Position numbers and translations under genes: made by a program. Positions 25,827 through 35,929 of a DNA stretch of 64,000 bases are shown here, one piece after another (the first letter of the stretch is position 1; the number at the start of each line of letters is the position of its first letter). The notes under the pieces were generated by a model. That model did not search any database, was not told the origin of the DNA, and worked only from the letters and a program-made list of their open reading frames with translations. Location of the stretch: assembly GCF_025133575.1 (NCBI RefSeq), contig NZ_CP104011.1, forward strand, positions 2,232,001-2,296,000, given 5' to 3'. Source of the DNA: Pseudomonas sp. GCEP-101 (GTDB lineage: Bacteria > Pseudomonadota > Gammaproteobacteria > Pseudomonadales > Pseudomonadaceae).

Positions 25827-25908
25827 GGCGGCGCTCCTTCCTGGCGTTTCCATCCGGGTGCAGTTCCAGTCTGCCGCATCGCCATGCCCAGGGGCTGATC
25901 CAGCGCAG

Positions 25909-26904
25909 TCAGGCCTCGTGCCGTTCGAGCAGCCAGTGCGGAATGCGGCGCTCCAGATAGTAGTCCGGGCGCGTCGGCGAGCCACCGATGAAGCCGACGT
26001 GGCCGCCATGGGGCAGCAGCTCCATCTGCGTCGAGGCGGACAGTTCGTCCCGCTGCGGCACGCTGCGTTCATGGATGAACGGGTCGTCGCTGGACTGGAT
26101 GATCAGCGTCGGCACGCGGATGCCGCCCAGGTAATAGCGGCTGGAGGCGCGCCGGTAGTAATCGTGGACATCGGCGAAGCCGTGCAGCGGCGCGGTCACC
26201 CGGTCGTCGAAGTCCCAGAAGGTGCGCATGCCGTCCAGCGGCCCGAGGCGCTCCAGCGCAGCGAGGTTTTCCGCGTGGCCGGCACTGGCGAAGGCCTGGC
26301 GCTTGGTCTGCACGTAGGCCGTCAGCTCCCGCATGAAGTGCGCCTGGTAGACCCTGGAAAAGCCGATGCCGATGCGGTCTGCGCATTGGTCCAGGCGGAA
26401 GGGCACCGACACCGCCACCGCGCCTTTCAAGGGGCAGTTCTCCGAGGATTCGCCCAGATACTTGAGCAGCACGTTACCGCCCAGCGAATAGCCCACCGCG
26501 TACAGCGGCGCCATCGGCCGTTTGGCGCGGACGTGGGCGACCACCGAGGCCAGGTCCTCGCTGACGCCGGAGTGATAGCCGCGCGGCAGCAGGTTCGATT
26601 CGCCCGAGCAGCCACGCCAGTTCAGCGCCACGCTGGCCCAGCCCTGCGCCGCCAGCTGTTGCTGCAGGCCGAGGATGTAGTGCGAGGACGACGAGCCGGT
26701 CAGCCCGTGCAGCGCCAGCACCAGCGGCGCGTCCGCCTCGTGCGGGCCGTGCCAGTCGAGGTCGATGAAATCGCCGTCCTCCAGCCACAGGCGCTCGCGG
26801 CTGCGCTCCAGGCTGGGCGCCTTGCGCAGGAGCGAGCCGTAGAGGGTCTGCAGGTGCGGGCCGGGCAGCCACCAGGCGGGTTTGAACGGGGAGGGTATAG
26901 TCAT
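25909..26904 (-). CDS. Alpha/beta hydrolase, YheT type
   Basis: 331 residues from ATG 26904 (MTIPSPFKPAWWLPGPHLQT). The YheT/ABHD1-like signature PGPHLQTLYGS is at the N-terminus. LVLALHGLTGSSSSHY precedes the oxyanion region, the nucleophile Ser is in GYSLGGNVLLKYL near residue 145, and the catalytic His is in LPHGGHVGFIGG. It is probably an esterase of unknown substrate. It is divergent from the small lipoprotein gene at 27006. Confidence 0.88.
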   Translation of the reverse strand: MTIPSPFKPAWWLPGPHLQTLYGSLLRKAPSLERSRERLWLEDGDFIDLDWHGPHEADAPLVLALHGLTGSSSSHYILGLQQQLAAQGWASVALNWRGCSGESNLLPRGYHSGVSEDLASVVAHVRAKRPMAPLYAVGYSLGGNVLLKYLGESSENCPLKGAVAVSVPFRLDQCADRIGIGFSRVYQAHFMRELTAYVQTKRQAFASAGHAENLAALERLGPLDGMRTFWDFDDRVTAPLHGFADVHDYYRRASSRYYLGGIRVPTLIIQSSDDPFIHERSVPQRDELSASTQMELLPHGGHVGFIGGSPTRPDYYLERRIPHWLLERHEA

Positions 26905-27005
26905 CACGGATCGAATGGGGCGGACAAGCTGCGATAGTAACGCCAAGTCGGCCCCGCCATGGATGTGTTGTGCATAGCCAATGCACGGAAAAGGGAGTGA
27001 GCACG

Positions 27006-27359
27006 ATGTGGAAGAGAATCGCGGCCTTGAGCCTGGCGCTCTGGCTGGCCGCCTGCGGCGAACCGGTGCCCCAGGCGCAGCAGTCGTATGTCGGCCTGTG
27101 GACGGCGCCGCAGATGAGCCTGCTGATCACCGCCGACGGTCGAGTCGCCTACAAGCGCGTGTCCGGAAGCACGTCGAAGTCCATCGAGGCGCCGATCAAG
27201 CGTTACGAATCGGACGGTTTCACGGTGGGCTTCGGCCCGTTCGACACCCGCTTCAAGGTATCGAAGCCGCCCTACCAGGACGGCAACCAATGGAAGATGG
27301 TGGTCGATGGCGTGGAGCTGGTGCGCACCAGCACCGTCGACGTGGGCAAGTCGATCTGA
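27006..27359 (+). CDS. Small lipoprotein, unknown
   Basis: 117 residues, starting ATG 27006 (MWKRIAALSLALWLAACGEP). The lipobox LAAC puts the lipidated Cys at residue 17, followed by Gly, so outer-membrane sorting is likely. The mature part is about 100 residues of beta-rich sequence (VGLWTAPQMSLLITADGRVA, NQWKMVVDGVELVR), similar in layout to small lipocalin-like modules. Family not recognised. It is convergent with the SMI1/KNR4-like gene 6 bp away. Confidence 0.72.
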   Translation: MWKRIAALSLALWLAACGEPVPQAQQSYVGLWTAPQMSLLITADGRVAYKRVSGSTSKSIEAPIKRYESDGFTVGFGPFDTRFKVSKPPYQDGNQWKMVVDGVELVRTSTVDVGKSI

Positions 27360-27365
27360 GCCGGC

Positions 27366-27929
27366 TCACCAGCCAAATTCGTCGGCCAGGCCTTCCGCGC
27401 GGCGGGCGTCGCCCAGCACCTGCGCCAGTTGATCGACTAGCTCGCGGCGGTAGACCGGATTGACGCTGTAATCCTCCGCGAAGATGTCCTCCCCTGCGCC
27501 GCGCCAGACGCGGGCGAAGGTGGCGAGGCAGGCGGTCATCTGCCAGAGATCGTCGAACATCGGCACCGGCGCCCACGGGCCGCCGTGCTGGTCGAAGAGG
27601 ATGCGCCCGCTGGAGCATTCGAGGATGAAAGGGTCGGCCCCCTGGTCCGCCACCACGATCCAGTCATCGCTCCACCCTGCCAGGCGCTCGCCGGTAAGGC
27701 CGTGCCAGCGATAGCCGGCCTGCTGTTGCCACAGCCGTGCCAGCGCCGGAATGAAGAAGGGGTTGCCGGCGGTATCCAGGGTGCAGTCGCTCGGGCCGAC
27801 TTCGCGGTAGAAGCGCTCCAGCTCGCCGGGCAGGGCGATGTCGCCGGCCCAGTCACTGGCGGGCTGTTCGAAACAGGGTTCGTCCAGCGCCAGCAGTTGT
27901 TCGCGGATCGAGAGGTGGGTGGGGGTCAT
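27366..27929 (-). CDS. SMI1/KNR4-like protein
   Basis: 187 residues. The pattern ALPGELERFYREVGPSDC, then AGNPFFIPALARLW, WSDDWIVVADQGADPFILEC and the final short acidic helix, matches the SMI1/KNR4 (SUKH) fold. These proteins are often immunity factors to contact-dependent or polymorphic toxins, but also occur as stand-alone cytosolic proteins. No toxin gene lies beside it, so an immunity role is not supported here. Function is unknown. Confidence 0.65.
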   Translation of the reverse strand: MTPTHLSIREQLLALDEPCFEQPASDWAGDIALPGELERFYREVGPSDCTLDTAGNPFFIPALARLWQQQAGYRWHGLTGERLAGWSDDWIVVADQGADPFILECSSGRILFDQHGGPWAPVPMFDDLWQMTACLATFARVWRGAGEDIFAEDYSVNPVYRRELVDQLAQVLGDARRAEGLADEFGW

Positions 27930-27998
27930 GCGTCAGCTGTCCTTAGCCGTAGGTGGGTGGTGAGGTTTTTCTTCGGAACACCGGGGTCCTTCAGGAGG

Positions 27999-28027
27999 CG
28001 AACCGTTGCCTGTTCTGCAACGGTTCG
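27999..28027. other. Perfect 11-bp hairpin downstream of rsmD
   Basis: CGAACCGTTGC-ctgttct-GCAACGGTTCG, just past the rsmD stop (28036). It lacks a T-tract on the rsmD side, so it is not a standard terminator. Confidence 0.5.
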
Positions 28028-28035
28028 AGTCCCGT

Positions 28036-28647
28036 TCAGACACCTTCCCGCTGCCACAACGCGTAATGCACCGACCCTGCCGTCTTCTCCCGGTGCAGCC
28101 GCCAGTTGCCGGGCAGGCCGAGGCTGGAGGGGACGGTTTCGCTCTCGGTGTAGATCCAGGCGTCCTTGGCCAGCCAGCCGCGTTCCTCCAGCAGGCGGCA
28201 GGTGTTCTGCAGCAGGTCCTGGTGGAACGGCGGGTCGAGGAAGACCAGGTCGAAAACCTGGGAGGCCGGGGCGTCGAGGTAGCGCAGCGAGTCGGTCATC
28301 AGCAGTTGGCCGTTGCCGCACTTGAGCGTATCGAGGGTGGTGCGCAGGGCGGCCACGGCTTCGCCGTTGGTGTCCAGCGCAAGACCCGCGCTGGCACCGC
28401 GGGACAGCGCCTCGAGGAACAGCGCGCCGCTGCCGGCGAAGGGGTCGAGCACGCGGGCGCCGGGGACGTAGGCGGCCAGCCAGTTGAACAGGGTTTCGCG
28501 CACCCGGTCCGGCGTCGGGCGCAGGCCCGGGCCGTCGGGGAAGGCGAAGCGCCGGCTGCGCCACTCGCCGCCGATGATACGCAGCTGGCCCAGGCCGCCG
28601 TGGGGCTTGTGTGCGGCGCGCGGGGCGCCGCCGGGTCGTTTGCTCAT
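28036..28647 (-). CDS. rsmD: 16S rRNA (guanine966-N2)-methyltransferase RsmD
   Basis: 203 residues. SAM-binding motif I is LDPFAGSGALFLEALSRGA near residue 58. The catalytic DPPF of motif IV (DLVFLDPPFHQ) is at about residue 130. The N-terminus is basic, as usual. The start overlaps the stop of the M16-type gene at 28647 by one base (TGATG), so the three genes M16, M16-like and rsmD form a translationally coupled operon. Confidence 0.95.
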   Translation of the reverse strand: MSKRPGGAPRAAHKPHGGLGQLRIIGGEWRSRRFAFPDGPGLRPTPDRVRETLFNWLAAYVPGARVLDPFAGSGALFLEALSRGASAGLALDTNGEAVAALRTTLDTLKCGNGQLLMTDSLRYLDAPASQVFDLVFLDPPFHQDLLQNTCRLLEERGWLAKDAWIYTESETVPSSLGLPGNWRLHREKTAGSVHYALWQREGV

Positions 28648-30158
28648 CAGTGCTCCGGTACGCCGGCGGGCTGCGCGGCGGGTTTGTCGGTGGGCGGCGG
28701 CAGCGGTTGCTGCGGCACGGTGGGGCCGGCGGTGACGATGACGAAGGCGTCCGGGTCGAGGTGGCGGCGCATGGCCTCTTTCACCTGTTCCACGCTCAGG
28801 CCCTGGACCTGGCTGAGGAAGGTCTCCAGGTAATCCAGCGGCAGGTTGTAGAAGCCGATGGCGCCCAGTTGGCCGACGATGTCGGCGTTGCTTGCGGTGG
28901 ACAGCGGGAAGCTGCCGGCCAGCTCGCGCTTGGCGTCGTCCAGTTCCTTCTGCGTCGGGCCCTTGTCGAGGTAGTCGCGGACGATGTCCTGGACCAGCTT
29001 TAGGGTGCCTTCGCTCATTTCGGCGCGGGTCTGCAGGCCGATGGTGAACGGCCCGCGCGACTGCATGCCGGTGAAGCCGGAGTACACGCCGTAGGTCAGG
29101 CCGCGCTTCTCGCGCACCTGGTCCATCAGGCGGGTGCCGAAGCCGCCGCCGCCGAGGATCTGGTTGCCCAGGTAGAGGGCGGCGTAGTCCGGGTCGTTAC
29201 GGGTGATGCCCAGTTGCGCCAGCATCAGCTGGGTCTGCTTGGACGGGAACTCGATGTGGGTGATGCCGGCCTTGGGCGTCTGCGGCTCGCCCGGCGCCGG
29301 CAGGGCGGGGCCCTTGGGCAGGGCCCGGGAGACGCTGGCGGCGATGGCTTCGGCCTGCTCGCGGGTCAGGTCGCCGACCAGCGCGATGACCACGTTGCCG
29401 GCGGCGTAGGCCTTCTGGTGAAAGGCGCGCAGCTGGGCGACGGTGATCTTCGGCACCGACTGCTCGTTGCCGTCGCTGGAATGGGCGTAGGGATGGTCAC
29501 CATAGAGCCGCTTGAACAGCTCCAGCCCCGCCAGCTTGCCGGGGTTCTGCTTCTGGTACTCGAAGCCGGCCATGATCTGGTTCTTGATGCGCGCCAGGGC
29601 TTCCTCGGGGAAGGTCGGCTGGCCGATCACCTGGTCGAACAGCGCCAGCGCGGCATCGCGTTTGGCAGGTTCGCTCAGGCTGCGCAGGCTGGCCACCGCC
29701 ATGTCACGGTAGGAGCCGTTGCCGAAGTTGGCGCCCAGGTCGTCGAAGCCGGCGGCGATGGCACTGGTGTCCTTGCCGGGCACGCCTTCGTTGAGCATGG
29801 CGTTGGTCAGCATGGCCAGGCCGAAGTGCTCGCCGTCCTGGCTGCTGCCGGCGGCGAAGGTCAGGCGCAGGTCGAACATCGGCAGCTCATGGGCTTCGAC
29901 GAAGAGCACGCGGGCGCCCTCGGCGGTCTGCCATTGCTGGATGTTCAATGTGCGGTGGCTGGGTGCCTTGCCGGCGGCTTCGGCCAGCGATTGCAGGCCG
30001 GTGGGGGCGGCCGTCCCGGCGGGGGCCGGTTGCGTGGCGGCGGGCGCGGCTGCCGCGGTGTCGGCGGCAGGGCGGGAAACGAACAGCACCAGTCCGGCGA
30101 TCAGCGCGATGACGATCAGCCCGACCAGGCCGTAGCGCAGGCCATTGCGTTCACTCAT
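28647..30158 (-). CDS. M16-family peptidase-like protein lacking the zinc motif
   Basis: 503 residues. An N-terminal membrane anchor (YGLVGLIVIALIAGLVLFV, about residues 9-27) is followed by an Ala/Pro linker. The M16 fold follows, but the place of the metal motif HXXEH reads HFGLAMLTNAMLNEG, so the zinc ligands are missing. The sister gene at 30151 keeps HXXEH. In two-subunit bacterial M16 enzymes one chain is catalytic and one is a non-catalytic partner, and this is the partner by sequence. The start overlaps the end of the sister gene by eight bases. Confidence 0.85.
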   Translation of the reverse strand: MSERNGLRYGLVGLIVIALIAGLVLFVSRPAADTAAAAPAATQPAPAGTAAPTGLQSLAEAAGKAPSHRTLNIQQWQTAEGARVLFVEAHELPMFDLRLTFAAGSSQDGEHFGLAMLTNAMLNEGVPGKDTSAIAAGFDDLGANFGNGSYRDMAVASLRSLSEPAKRDAALALFDQVIGQPTFPEEALARIKNQIMAGFEYQKQNPGKLAGLELFKRLYGDHPYAHSSDGNEQSVPKITVAQLRAFHQKAYAAGNVVIALVGDLTREQAEAIAASVSRALPKGPALPAPGEPQTPKAGITHIEFPSKQTQLMLAQLGITRNDPDYAALYLGNQILGGGGFGTRLMDQVREKRGLTYGVYSGFTGMQSRGPFTIGLQTRAEMSEGTLKLVQDIVRDYLDKGPTQKELDDAKRELAGSFPLSTASNADIVGQLGAIGFYNLPLDYLETFLSQVQGLSVEQVKEAMRRHLDPDAFVIVTAGPTVPQQPLPPPTDKPAAQPAGVPEH

Positions 30159-31521
30159 GGCTCGGCTCCTTGTCGGTGGCGACTTCCGGCAGGACCTGGG
30201 CGAGGGTCAGGCGGGAACGGGTGAAGTAGGTGCGGGCGGCTTGCTGGATGTCGTCGGCAGTAACCGCCTGGATGGCTTCCAGGTCCTTGTCCGCCAGGCG
30301 CCAGCCCAGGCCGACGCTTTCCAGCTCGCCGATGGTGCTGGCTTGGCCGGCGATGGAGTCGCGCTCGTAGACCAGCCCGGCGATGACCTGGGCGCGCACG
30401 CGCTCCATTTCTTCCTGGCTGGGAGGGTTCTGCTTCAGGTCCTCCAGTTGCTTCCACAGCGCGGCCTCGACCTGGTCGAGGGTCTTGCCGGTCTGCACGT
30501 TCGGAGTGGCCGAGAGGAAGAACAGCCCGTCGCCACGGGAGAAGGCGTCGTAGGACGCCGAGGCACCGGTGACGATTTCCTCGCCGCGTTCCAGGCGCGC
30601 CGACAGCCGGGCGCTGTAACCGCCATCGAGGATCGCCGAGATCAGGCGCAGGGCGTTGATCGACTTGGCGTCGTCGCTGCTGCCCAGGGTCGGCACGTTG
30701 AAGCCCATGATCAGGCTGGGCAGCTGGGTGCGCACGTGCAGTGTGAGACGACGTTCACCCGGCTCGGCCAGTTCCAGCGGTTTGCGCGCGGCGGGCAGGT
30801 CGCGCCGGGGGATCTCGCCGAAGTACTTCTGCGCCAGGGCCTTCACCTCGTCGCCGGTGACGTCGCCGACCACCACCAGGGTGGCGTTGTTCGGCGCGTA
30901 CCAGGCCTGGTACCAGTGGCGCAGGTCGTCGATGGTCATGCGCTGCAGGTCGGCCATCCAGCCAATGGTCGGCGTGCGGTAACCGCTGGCGGGGTACGCG
31001 GCGGCCTTGAAGCGCTCGAAGGCCAGCGCGCTGGGCTTGTCCTCGGTGCGCAGGCGGCGTTCTTCCTTGATGACCTCGATCTCGCTCTTGAACTGGTCGG
31101 CCGGCAGGGCGAGGTGGGCCATGCGGTCGGCTTCCAGCTCCAGCGCCACCGGCAGGCGGTCGCGGGCGAGTACCTGGTAATAGGCGGTGTAGTCGTCAGT
31201 TGTGAAGGCGTTCTCTTCCGCGCCAAGGTCGCGCAGCACCAGCGACGCCTCGCCGGGGCCGAGCTTGCGGCTGCCCTTGAACATCATGTGCTCCAGGGCG
31301 TGGGAGAGGCCGGTGAGGCCGGGCGTCTCGTAGCTGGAGCCGACCTTGTACCAGAGCTGGGAGACCACCACCGGGGCGCGGTGGTCCTCGCGGACGACGA
31401 CCTTCAGGCCGTTATCCAGGGTGTATTCGTGGGTGGGCTGTGGCTCTGCGGCGCTCGCCATCAGCGGCAGCAACAGGGAACCAAGCAGCAGGCCGGCGTG
31501 ACGGCGTGCAAGGGTTTTCAT
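30151..31521 (-). CDS. M16-family zinc peptidase, catalytic
   Basis: 456 residues with a signal peptide (HAGLLLGSLLLPLMASAAEP). The inverted zinc motif HXXEH is present as LSHALEHMMFKG near residue 78, and the third ligand Glu lies in the AEENAFTTDDYTAYYQ helix region. It is predicted to work in the periplasm, paired with the non-catalytic homologue encoded downstream. Substrates of such pairs are usually misfolded or signal-type peptides. It is divergent from ftsY. Confidence 0.9.
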   Translation of the reverse strand: MKTLARRHAGLLLGSLLLPLMASAAEPQPTHEYTLDNGLKVVVREDHRAPVVVSQLWYKVGSSYETPGLTGLSHALEHMMFKGSRKLGPGEASLVLRDLGAEENAFTTDDYTAYYQVLARDRLPVALELEADRMAHLALPADQFKSEIEVIKEERRLRTEDKPSALAFERFKAAAYPASGYRTPTIGWMADLQRMTIDDLRHWYQAWYAPNNATLVVVGDVTGDEVKALAQKYFGEIPRRDLPAARKPLELAEPGERRLTLHVRTQLPSLIMGFNVPTLGSSDDAKSINALRLISAILDGGYSARLSARLERGEEIVTGASASYDAFSRGDGLFFLSATPNVQTGKTLDQVEAALWKQLEDLKQNPPSQEEMERVRAQVIAGLVYERDSIAGQASTIGELESVGLGWRLADKDLEAIQAVTADDIQQAARTYFTRSRLTLAQVLPEVATDKEPSHE

Positions 31522-31712
31522 CGTGGACTGAACCTTTCGGGCTGTCCGCGGGGTCTATGCAGGCTGGCGGCCAGCCTCTTAACCCCGGCGGGCGAGGAGA
31601 TGCTAGGATACCCATCCGTTTTCCGGGCGGCCACGTTCAGGGCTTCTCAAAGCTGTTTCGAGGCGTTTTAGCTGCCTGTTTCCGTGGCGTCCCCTAGAGA
31701 TTCGATCCCTAC

Positions 31713-33203
31713 ATGTTTGGTTCCAACGACGACAAGAAGGCCCCGCCTGCCGGGGAGAAGAAGGGTCTGTTCGGCTGGTGGCGCAAGAAGCCCCAGGCCG
31801 AGGAGCAGCCCGTAGCCGACGCCGCGCCGCAGGCCGAACAGCCAGCCGCCGCCGAGCCGGCTGTCGCTTCCGAGCAGGCTCCTGCCGCCCAGGCCGAGCC
31901 GGTCGCGCCGCGCGCCGAGCCGACTCCCGAGCCCACGCCCGAACCGATAGTCGATGTGGTCCCGGCCAGCGTGCCGGTCGAGCCGTTGGCGCAGCCGGTT
32001 CCTCAACCTGAGCCGCAGCCTGTTGCTCAACCCGCACCGCAGCCCGCCGTACAACCTGAGCCGCCACCCGTTGCGCAGCCGGTCATTGCCGAGGCGCCGC
32101 AGCCAGTCGCCCCGCCGGTCGCGCCGGCCCCCATTGCCGCGCCCGCGCAGCCCGAGCCGGTTGCCGAAGCGCCTGTCGTGATCGCCCAGCCTGAGCCTGA
32201 GCCCGAGCCTGCCGCGCCACCCGCAGCGGAGCCCGAGCCGCAGGCCAGGCCTGCCGCCAGCGAACCGGCCAAGCTGGGCTTCTTCGCGCGCCTCAAGCAG
32301 GGCCTGTCGAAGACCAGCGCCAGCCTGGGCGAGGGCATGGCCAGCCTGTTCCTGGGCAAGAAGGCCATCGACGACGACCTGCTCGACGAGATCGAAACCC
32401 GCCTGCTGACCGCCGACGTCGGCGTCGAGGCCACCACCACCATCGTGCAGAACCTGACCAAGCGCGTGGCGCGCAAGGAACTGGCCGACAGCGAGGCGCT
32501 GTACAAGGCCCTGCAGGAAGAGCTGGCGACCCTGCTGCGCCCGGTCGAGCAGCCGCTGACCATCACCCGCGACAAGCAGCCCTACGTGATCCTCGTGGTC
32601 GGCGTGAACGGCGTGGGCAAGACCACCACCATCGGCAAGCTGGCCAAGAAGCTGCAGCAGGATGGCAAGAAGGTCATGCTGGCCGCCGGCGACACCTTCC
32701 GCGCCGCCGCCGTCGAGCAACTGCAGGTCTGGGGCGAGCGCAACAACATCGCGGTGATCGCCCAGCACACCGGCGCCGATTCCGCCTCGGTGATCTTCGA
32801 CGCCGTGCAGGCCGCCAAGGCCCGTGGCGTGGACGTGCTGATCGCCGACACCGCCGGTCGCCTGCACACCAAGGACAACCTGATGGAAGAGTTGAAGAAG
32901 GTGCGCCGGGTGATCGGCAAGCTGGACGAGACGGCTCCCCACGAAGTCCTGCTGGTGCTGGACGCCGGCACCGGGCAGAACGCCATCAACCAGGCCAAGC
33001 AGTTCAACAATGCCGTGGAACTGACCGGCCTGGCCCTGACCAAACTGGACGGCACCGCCAAGGGCGGGGTGATCTTCGCCCTGGCCAAGCAGTTCGGCCT
33101 GCCGATCCGCTACATCGGTGTCGGCGAAGGGATCGACGACCTTCGAACCTTCGAAGCCGATGCCTTCGTCCGTGCCCTCTTCGAGACCCGGGAAATCGCA
33201 TGA
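31713..33203 (+). CDS. ftsY: Signal recognition particle receptor FtsY
   Basis: 496 residues, the docking GTPase for the SRP at the inner membrane. The N-terminal A domain is very long (to about residue 185) and low complexity, rich in Pro, Glu, Ala and Val (repeated [15 protein letters not shown] units). The NG domain begins near [15 protein letters not shown]. GTPase motifs are [24 protein letters not shown] and [10 protein letters not shown]. The stop overlaps ftsE by four bases (ATGA), so ftsYEX is one operon. Confidence 0.96.
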   Translation: MFGSNDDKKAPPAGEKKGLFGWWRKKPQAEEQPVADAAPQAEQPAAAEPAVASEQAPAAQAEPVAPRAEPTPEPTPEPIVDVVPASVPVEPLAQPVPQPEPQPVAQPAPQPAVQPEPPPVAQPVIAEAPQPVAPPVAPAPIAAPAQPEPVAEAPVVIAQPEPEPEPAAPPAAEPEPQARPAASEPAKLGFFARLKQGLSKTSASLGEGMASLFLGKKAIDDDLLDEIETRLLTADVGVEATTTIVQNLTKRVARKELADSEALYKALQEELATLLRPVEQPLTITRDKQPYVILVVGVNGVGKTTTIGKLAKKLQQDGKKVMLAAGDTFRAAAVEQLQVWGERNNIAVIAQHTGADSASVIFDAVQAAKARGVDVLIADTAGRLHTKDNLMEELKKVRRVIGKLDETAPHEVLLVLDAGTGQNAINQAKQFNNAVELTGLALTKLDGTAKGGVIFALAKQFGLPIRYIGVGEGIDDLRTFEADAFVRALFETREIA

Positions 33204-33871
33204 TCCGTTTCGAGCAGGTTGGTAAGCGCTACCCCAACGGCCATGTCGGCCTGCACGAGATCTCGTTCCGCGTGCACCGCGGCGAGATCATGTTCGTCAC
33301 TGGCCACTCCGGCGCCGGCAAGAGCACCCTGCTGCGGCTGATCCTGGCGATGGAGCGCCCCACCACCGGCAAGTTGCTGCTCGGCGGGCAGGACGTTTCG
33401 CGCATCTCCACCGCGCAGATTCCCTTCCTGCGCCGGCAGATCGGCGTGGTGTTCCAGAACCACCAGCTGCTCAACGATCGCAGCGTGTTCGACAATGTCG
33501 CCCTGCCGATGCAGATCCTCGGCCTACCCAAGGCGGACATCGCCTACCGCGTCGAAGCGGCGCTGGACCGGGTGAACCTCAAGGAAAAGGCCGGGGACCT
33601 GCCCTCCGACCTCTCCACCGGCCAGCAGCAGCGCGTCGGCATCGCCCGCGCCGTGGTGCACCGCCCGGCCCTGCTGCTCGCCGACGAACCCACCGGTAAC
33701 CTCGACCCGCGCCTGGCCTCGGAAATCATGTCCGTGTTCGAAGACATCAATCGCCTGGGCACCACCGTGCTGATCGCCAGCCACGACCTGGCGCTGATCG
33801 CGCGTATGCGCCACCGGATGATCACCCTGCAGCGCGGCCGCATCATCGCCGACCGTGAGGAGAACGCCTGA
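33200..33871 (+). CDS. ftsE: Cell-division ABC transporter ATPase FtsE
   Basis: 223 residues. Walker A is GHSGAGKST, signature is [14 protein letters not shown] and Walker B is [12 protein letters not shown]. FtsE with FtsX regulates septal peptidoglycan hydrolases at the division ring and does not act as a classical transporter. It overlaps both neighbours (ATGA with ftsY, TGATG with ftsX). Confidence 0.97.
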   Translation: MIRFEQVGKRYPNGHVGLHEISFRVHRGEIMFVTGHSGAGKSTLLRLILAMERPTTGKLLLGGQDVSRISTAQIPFLRRQIGVVFQNHQLLNDRSVFDNVALPMQILGLPKADIAYRVEAALDRVNLKEKAGDLPSDLSTGQQQRVGIARAVVHRPALLLADEPTGNLDPRLASEIMSVFEDINRLGTTVLIASHDLALIARMRHRMITLQRGRIIADREENA

Positions 33872-34881
33872 TGAGCGCCAATGACCTGCCTCGCGGCGAG
33901 GAAGAAGGCACCCCGCAGCGCAACACGCGCGAGCGGCCCGACGACAACGAACACCAGGACCACAGCGCGTCCCTCGCGGCTTACGTGGAGAACCACCGCG
34001 CCAGCCTGCTGGACAGTCTGCACCGCCTGGTCAGCCACCCCTTCGGCAGTTTCTTCACCTGCCTGGTGATGGGCATCACCCTGAGCCTGCCCATGGGGCT
34101 GTCGCTGCTGCTGAACAATGTCGAGCGCCTTGGCGGCTCCTGGCAGCGCGCCGCGCAGATCTCTCTGTTCCTCGACCTCAAGGCCAGCGAGACCCAGGGC
34201 CAGGAACTGCGCGAGCAGATCGAGAAAATGCCCGACGTGATCGAGGCGCAGCTGATCAGCCGCGACGATGCGCTGAAAGAGTTGCAGGAACAGTCCGGTC
34301 TCGGTGAAGCATTGAAGGAATTGCCTGACAACCCGCTGCCGGCCGTGATCTCGGTAACGCCCAAGCAGATCGACAAGGCCCAGCTGGATGCCCTGCGTCA
34401 ACGGCTCTCGGAGCTGCCCGGTGTACAACAGGCGCAGCTGGACCTGGTGTGGGTCGAGCGGCTGTCGGCGATCCTCAAGCTGGGCGACCGCTTCGTCTTC
34501 GGCTTGACCATCCTGCTGGTCCTGACCCTGCTGCTGGTCATCGGCAATACCATCCGTCTGCACATCGAAAATCGCCGTAACGAAATCGAGGTCATCAAGC
34601 TGGTGGGTGGAACCGATGGCTACGTGCGTCGTCCCTTCCTCTATATGGGCGCGCTGTACGGCCTCGGTGCGGGCATCCTGTCCTGGGCCCTGCTGGCCTT
34701 TGGCCTGGACTGGCTGAACAGCTCCGTGGTCAACCTGGCCGGGCTGTACGGCAGTGATTTCGGCCTGTCGGGCGTGCCCATCGACGATGGCCTGTCGCTC
34801 ACTGTCGGCGCCGTGCTGCTGGGCTGGATCGGTGCCTGGTTGGCCGTGGCACGCCACCTGCGCGAATTGGCGCCGCGCTGA
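33871..34881 (+). CDS. ftsX: Cell-division protein FtsX
   Basis: 336 residues. A charged cytoplasmic N-terminus of about 60 residues leads into four membrane helices, one near residues 65-85 ([20 protein letters not shown]) and three in the last 140 residues ([16 protein letters not shown] and later two). Between them is a periplasmic loop of about 110 residues that contacts the hydrolase activator. It is the partner of FtsE. Confidence 0.95.
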   Translation: MSANDLPRGEEEGTPQRNTRERPDDNEHQDHSASLAAYVENHRASLLDSLHRLVSHPFGSFFTCLVMGITLSLPMGLSLLLNNVERLGGSWQRAAQISLFLDLKASETQGQELREQIEKMPDVIEAQLISRDDALKELQEQSGLGEALKELPDNPLPAVISVTPKQIDKAQLDALRQRLSELPGVQQAQLDLVWVERLSAILKLGDRFVFGLTILLVLTLLLVIGNTIRLHIENRRNEIEVIKLVGGTDGYVRRPFLYMGALYGLGAGILSWALLAFGLDWLNSSVVNLAGLYGSDFGLSGVPIDDGLSLTVGAVLLGWIGAWLAVARHLRELAPR

Positions 34882-34883
34882 AA

Positions 34884-34902
34884 CCCCCTGATTTTCCGGG
34901 GG
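34884..34902 (+). terminator. Weak hairpin after ftsX
   Basis: CCCCC-tgattttcc-GGGGG directly after the ftsX stop, with no T-tract. Possibly a weak terminator or processing site. Confidence 0.35.
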
Positions 34903-34907
34903 CTTAG

Positions 34908-34963
34908 GCGGGTGTAAAGGAACTTTTACACCCGCTTGCAGTCAGATTTCGCAGTGCTACACT
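34908..34963 (+). promoter_or_regulatory. rpoH promoter region with 11-bp inverted repeat
   Basis: A perfect inverted repeat GCGGGTGTAAA-ggaact-TTTACACCCGC (34908-34935) runs directly into a candidate sigma70 promoter, TTGCAG (34936-34941), 16 bases, TACACT (34958-34963). That is 30 bases upstream of the rpoH start with its GGAGG. The repeat could be an operator or a terminator of ftsX. Confidence 0.5.
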
Positions 34964-34992
34964 GCGCGAGTTTCGTGAATCGGAGGATTCGC

Positions 34993-35847
<855 letters not shown>

Positions 35848-35875
35848 TCGGCTTCGACGCGCCCTGCGAGTCGCG

Positions 35876-35900
35876 AACCGCACCCTGGTGCGGTTTTTTT
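35876..35900 (+). terminator. Rho-independent terminator of rpoH
   Basis: AACCGCAC-cct-GGTGCGGTT followed by a run of T. Confidence 0.92.
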
Positions 35901-35929
35901 CTGTCCGCATTCAGCGTCTGGAGAATCCC

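Noticed and set aside
28021..28045. Partial tRNA gene
   Set aside because: A T-loop-like TTCGAGT is present, but the T-stem does not pair properly and no D-arm, anticodon arm or acceptor stem is visible.
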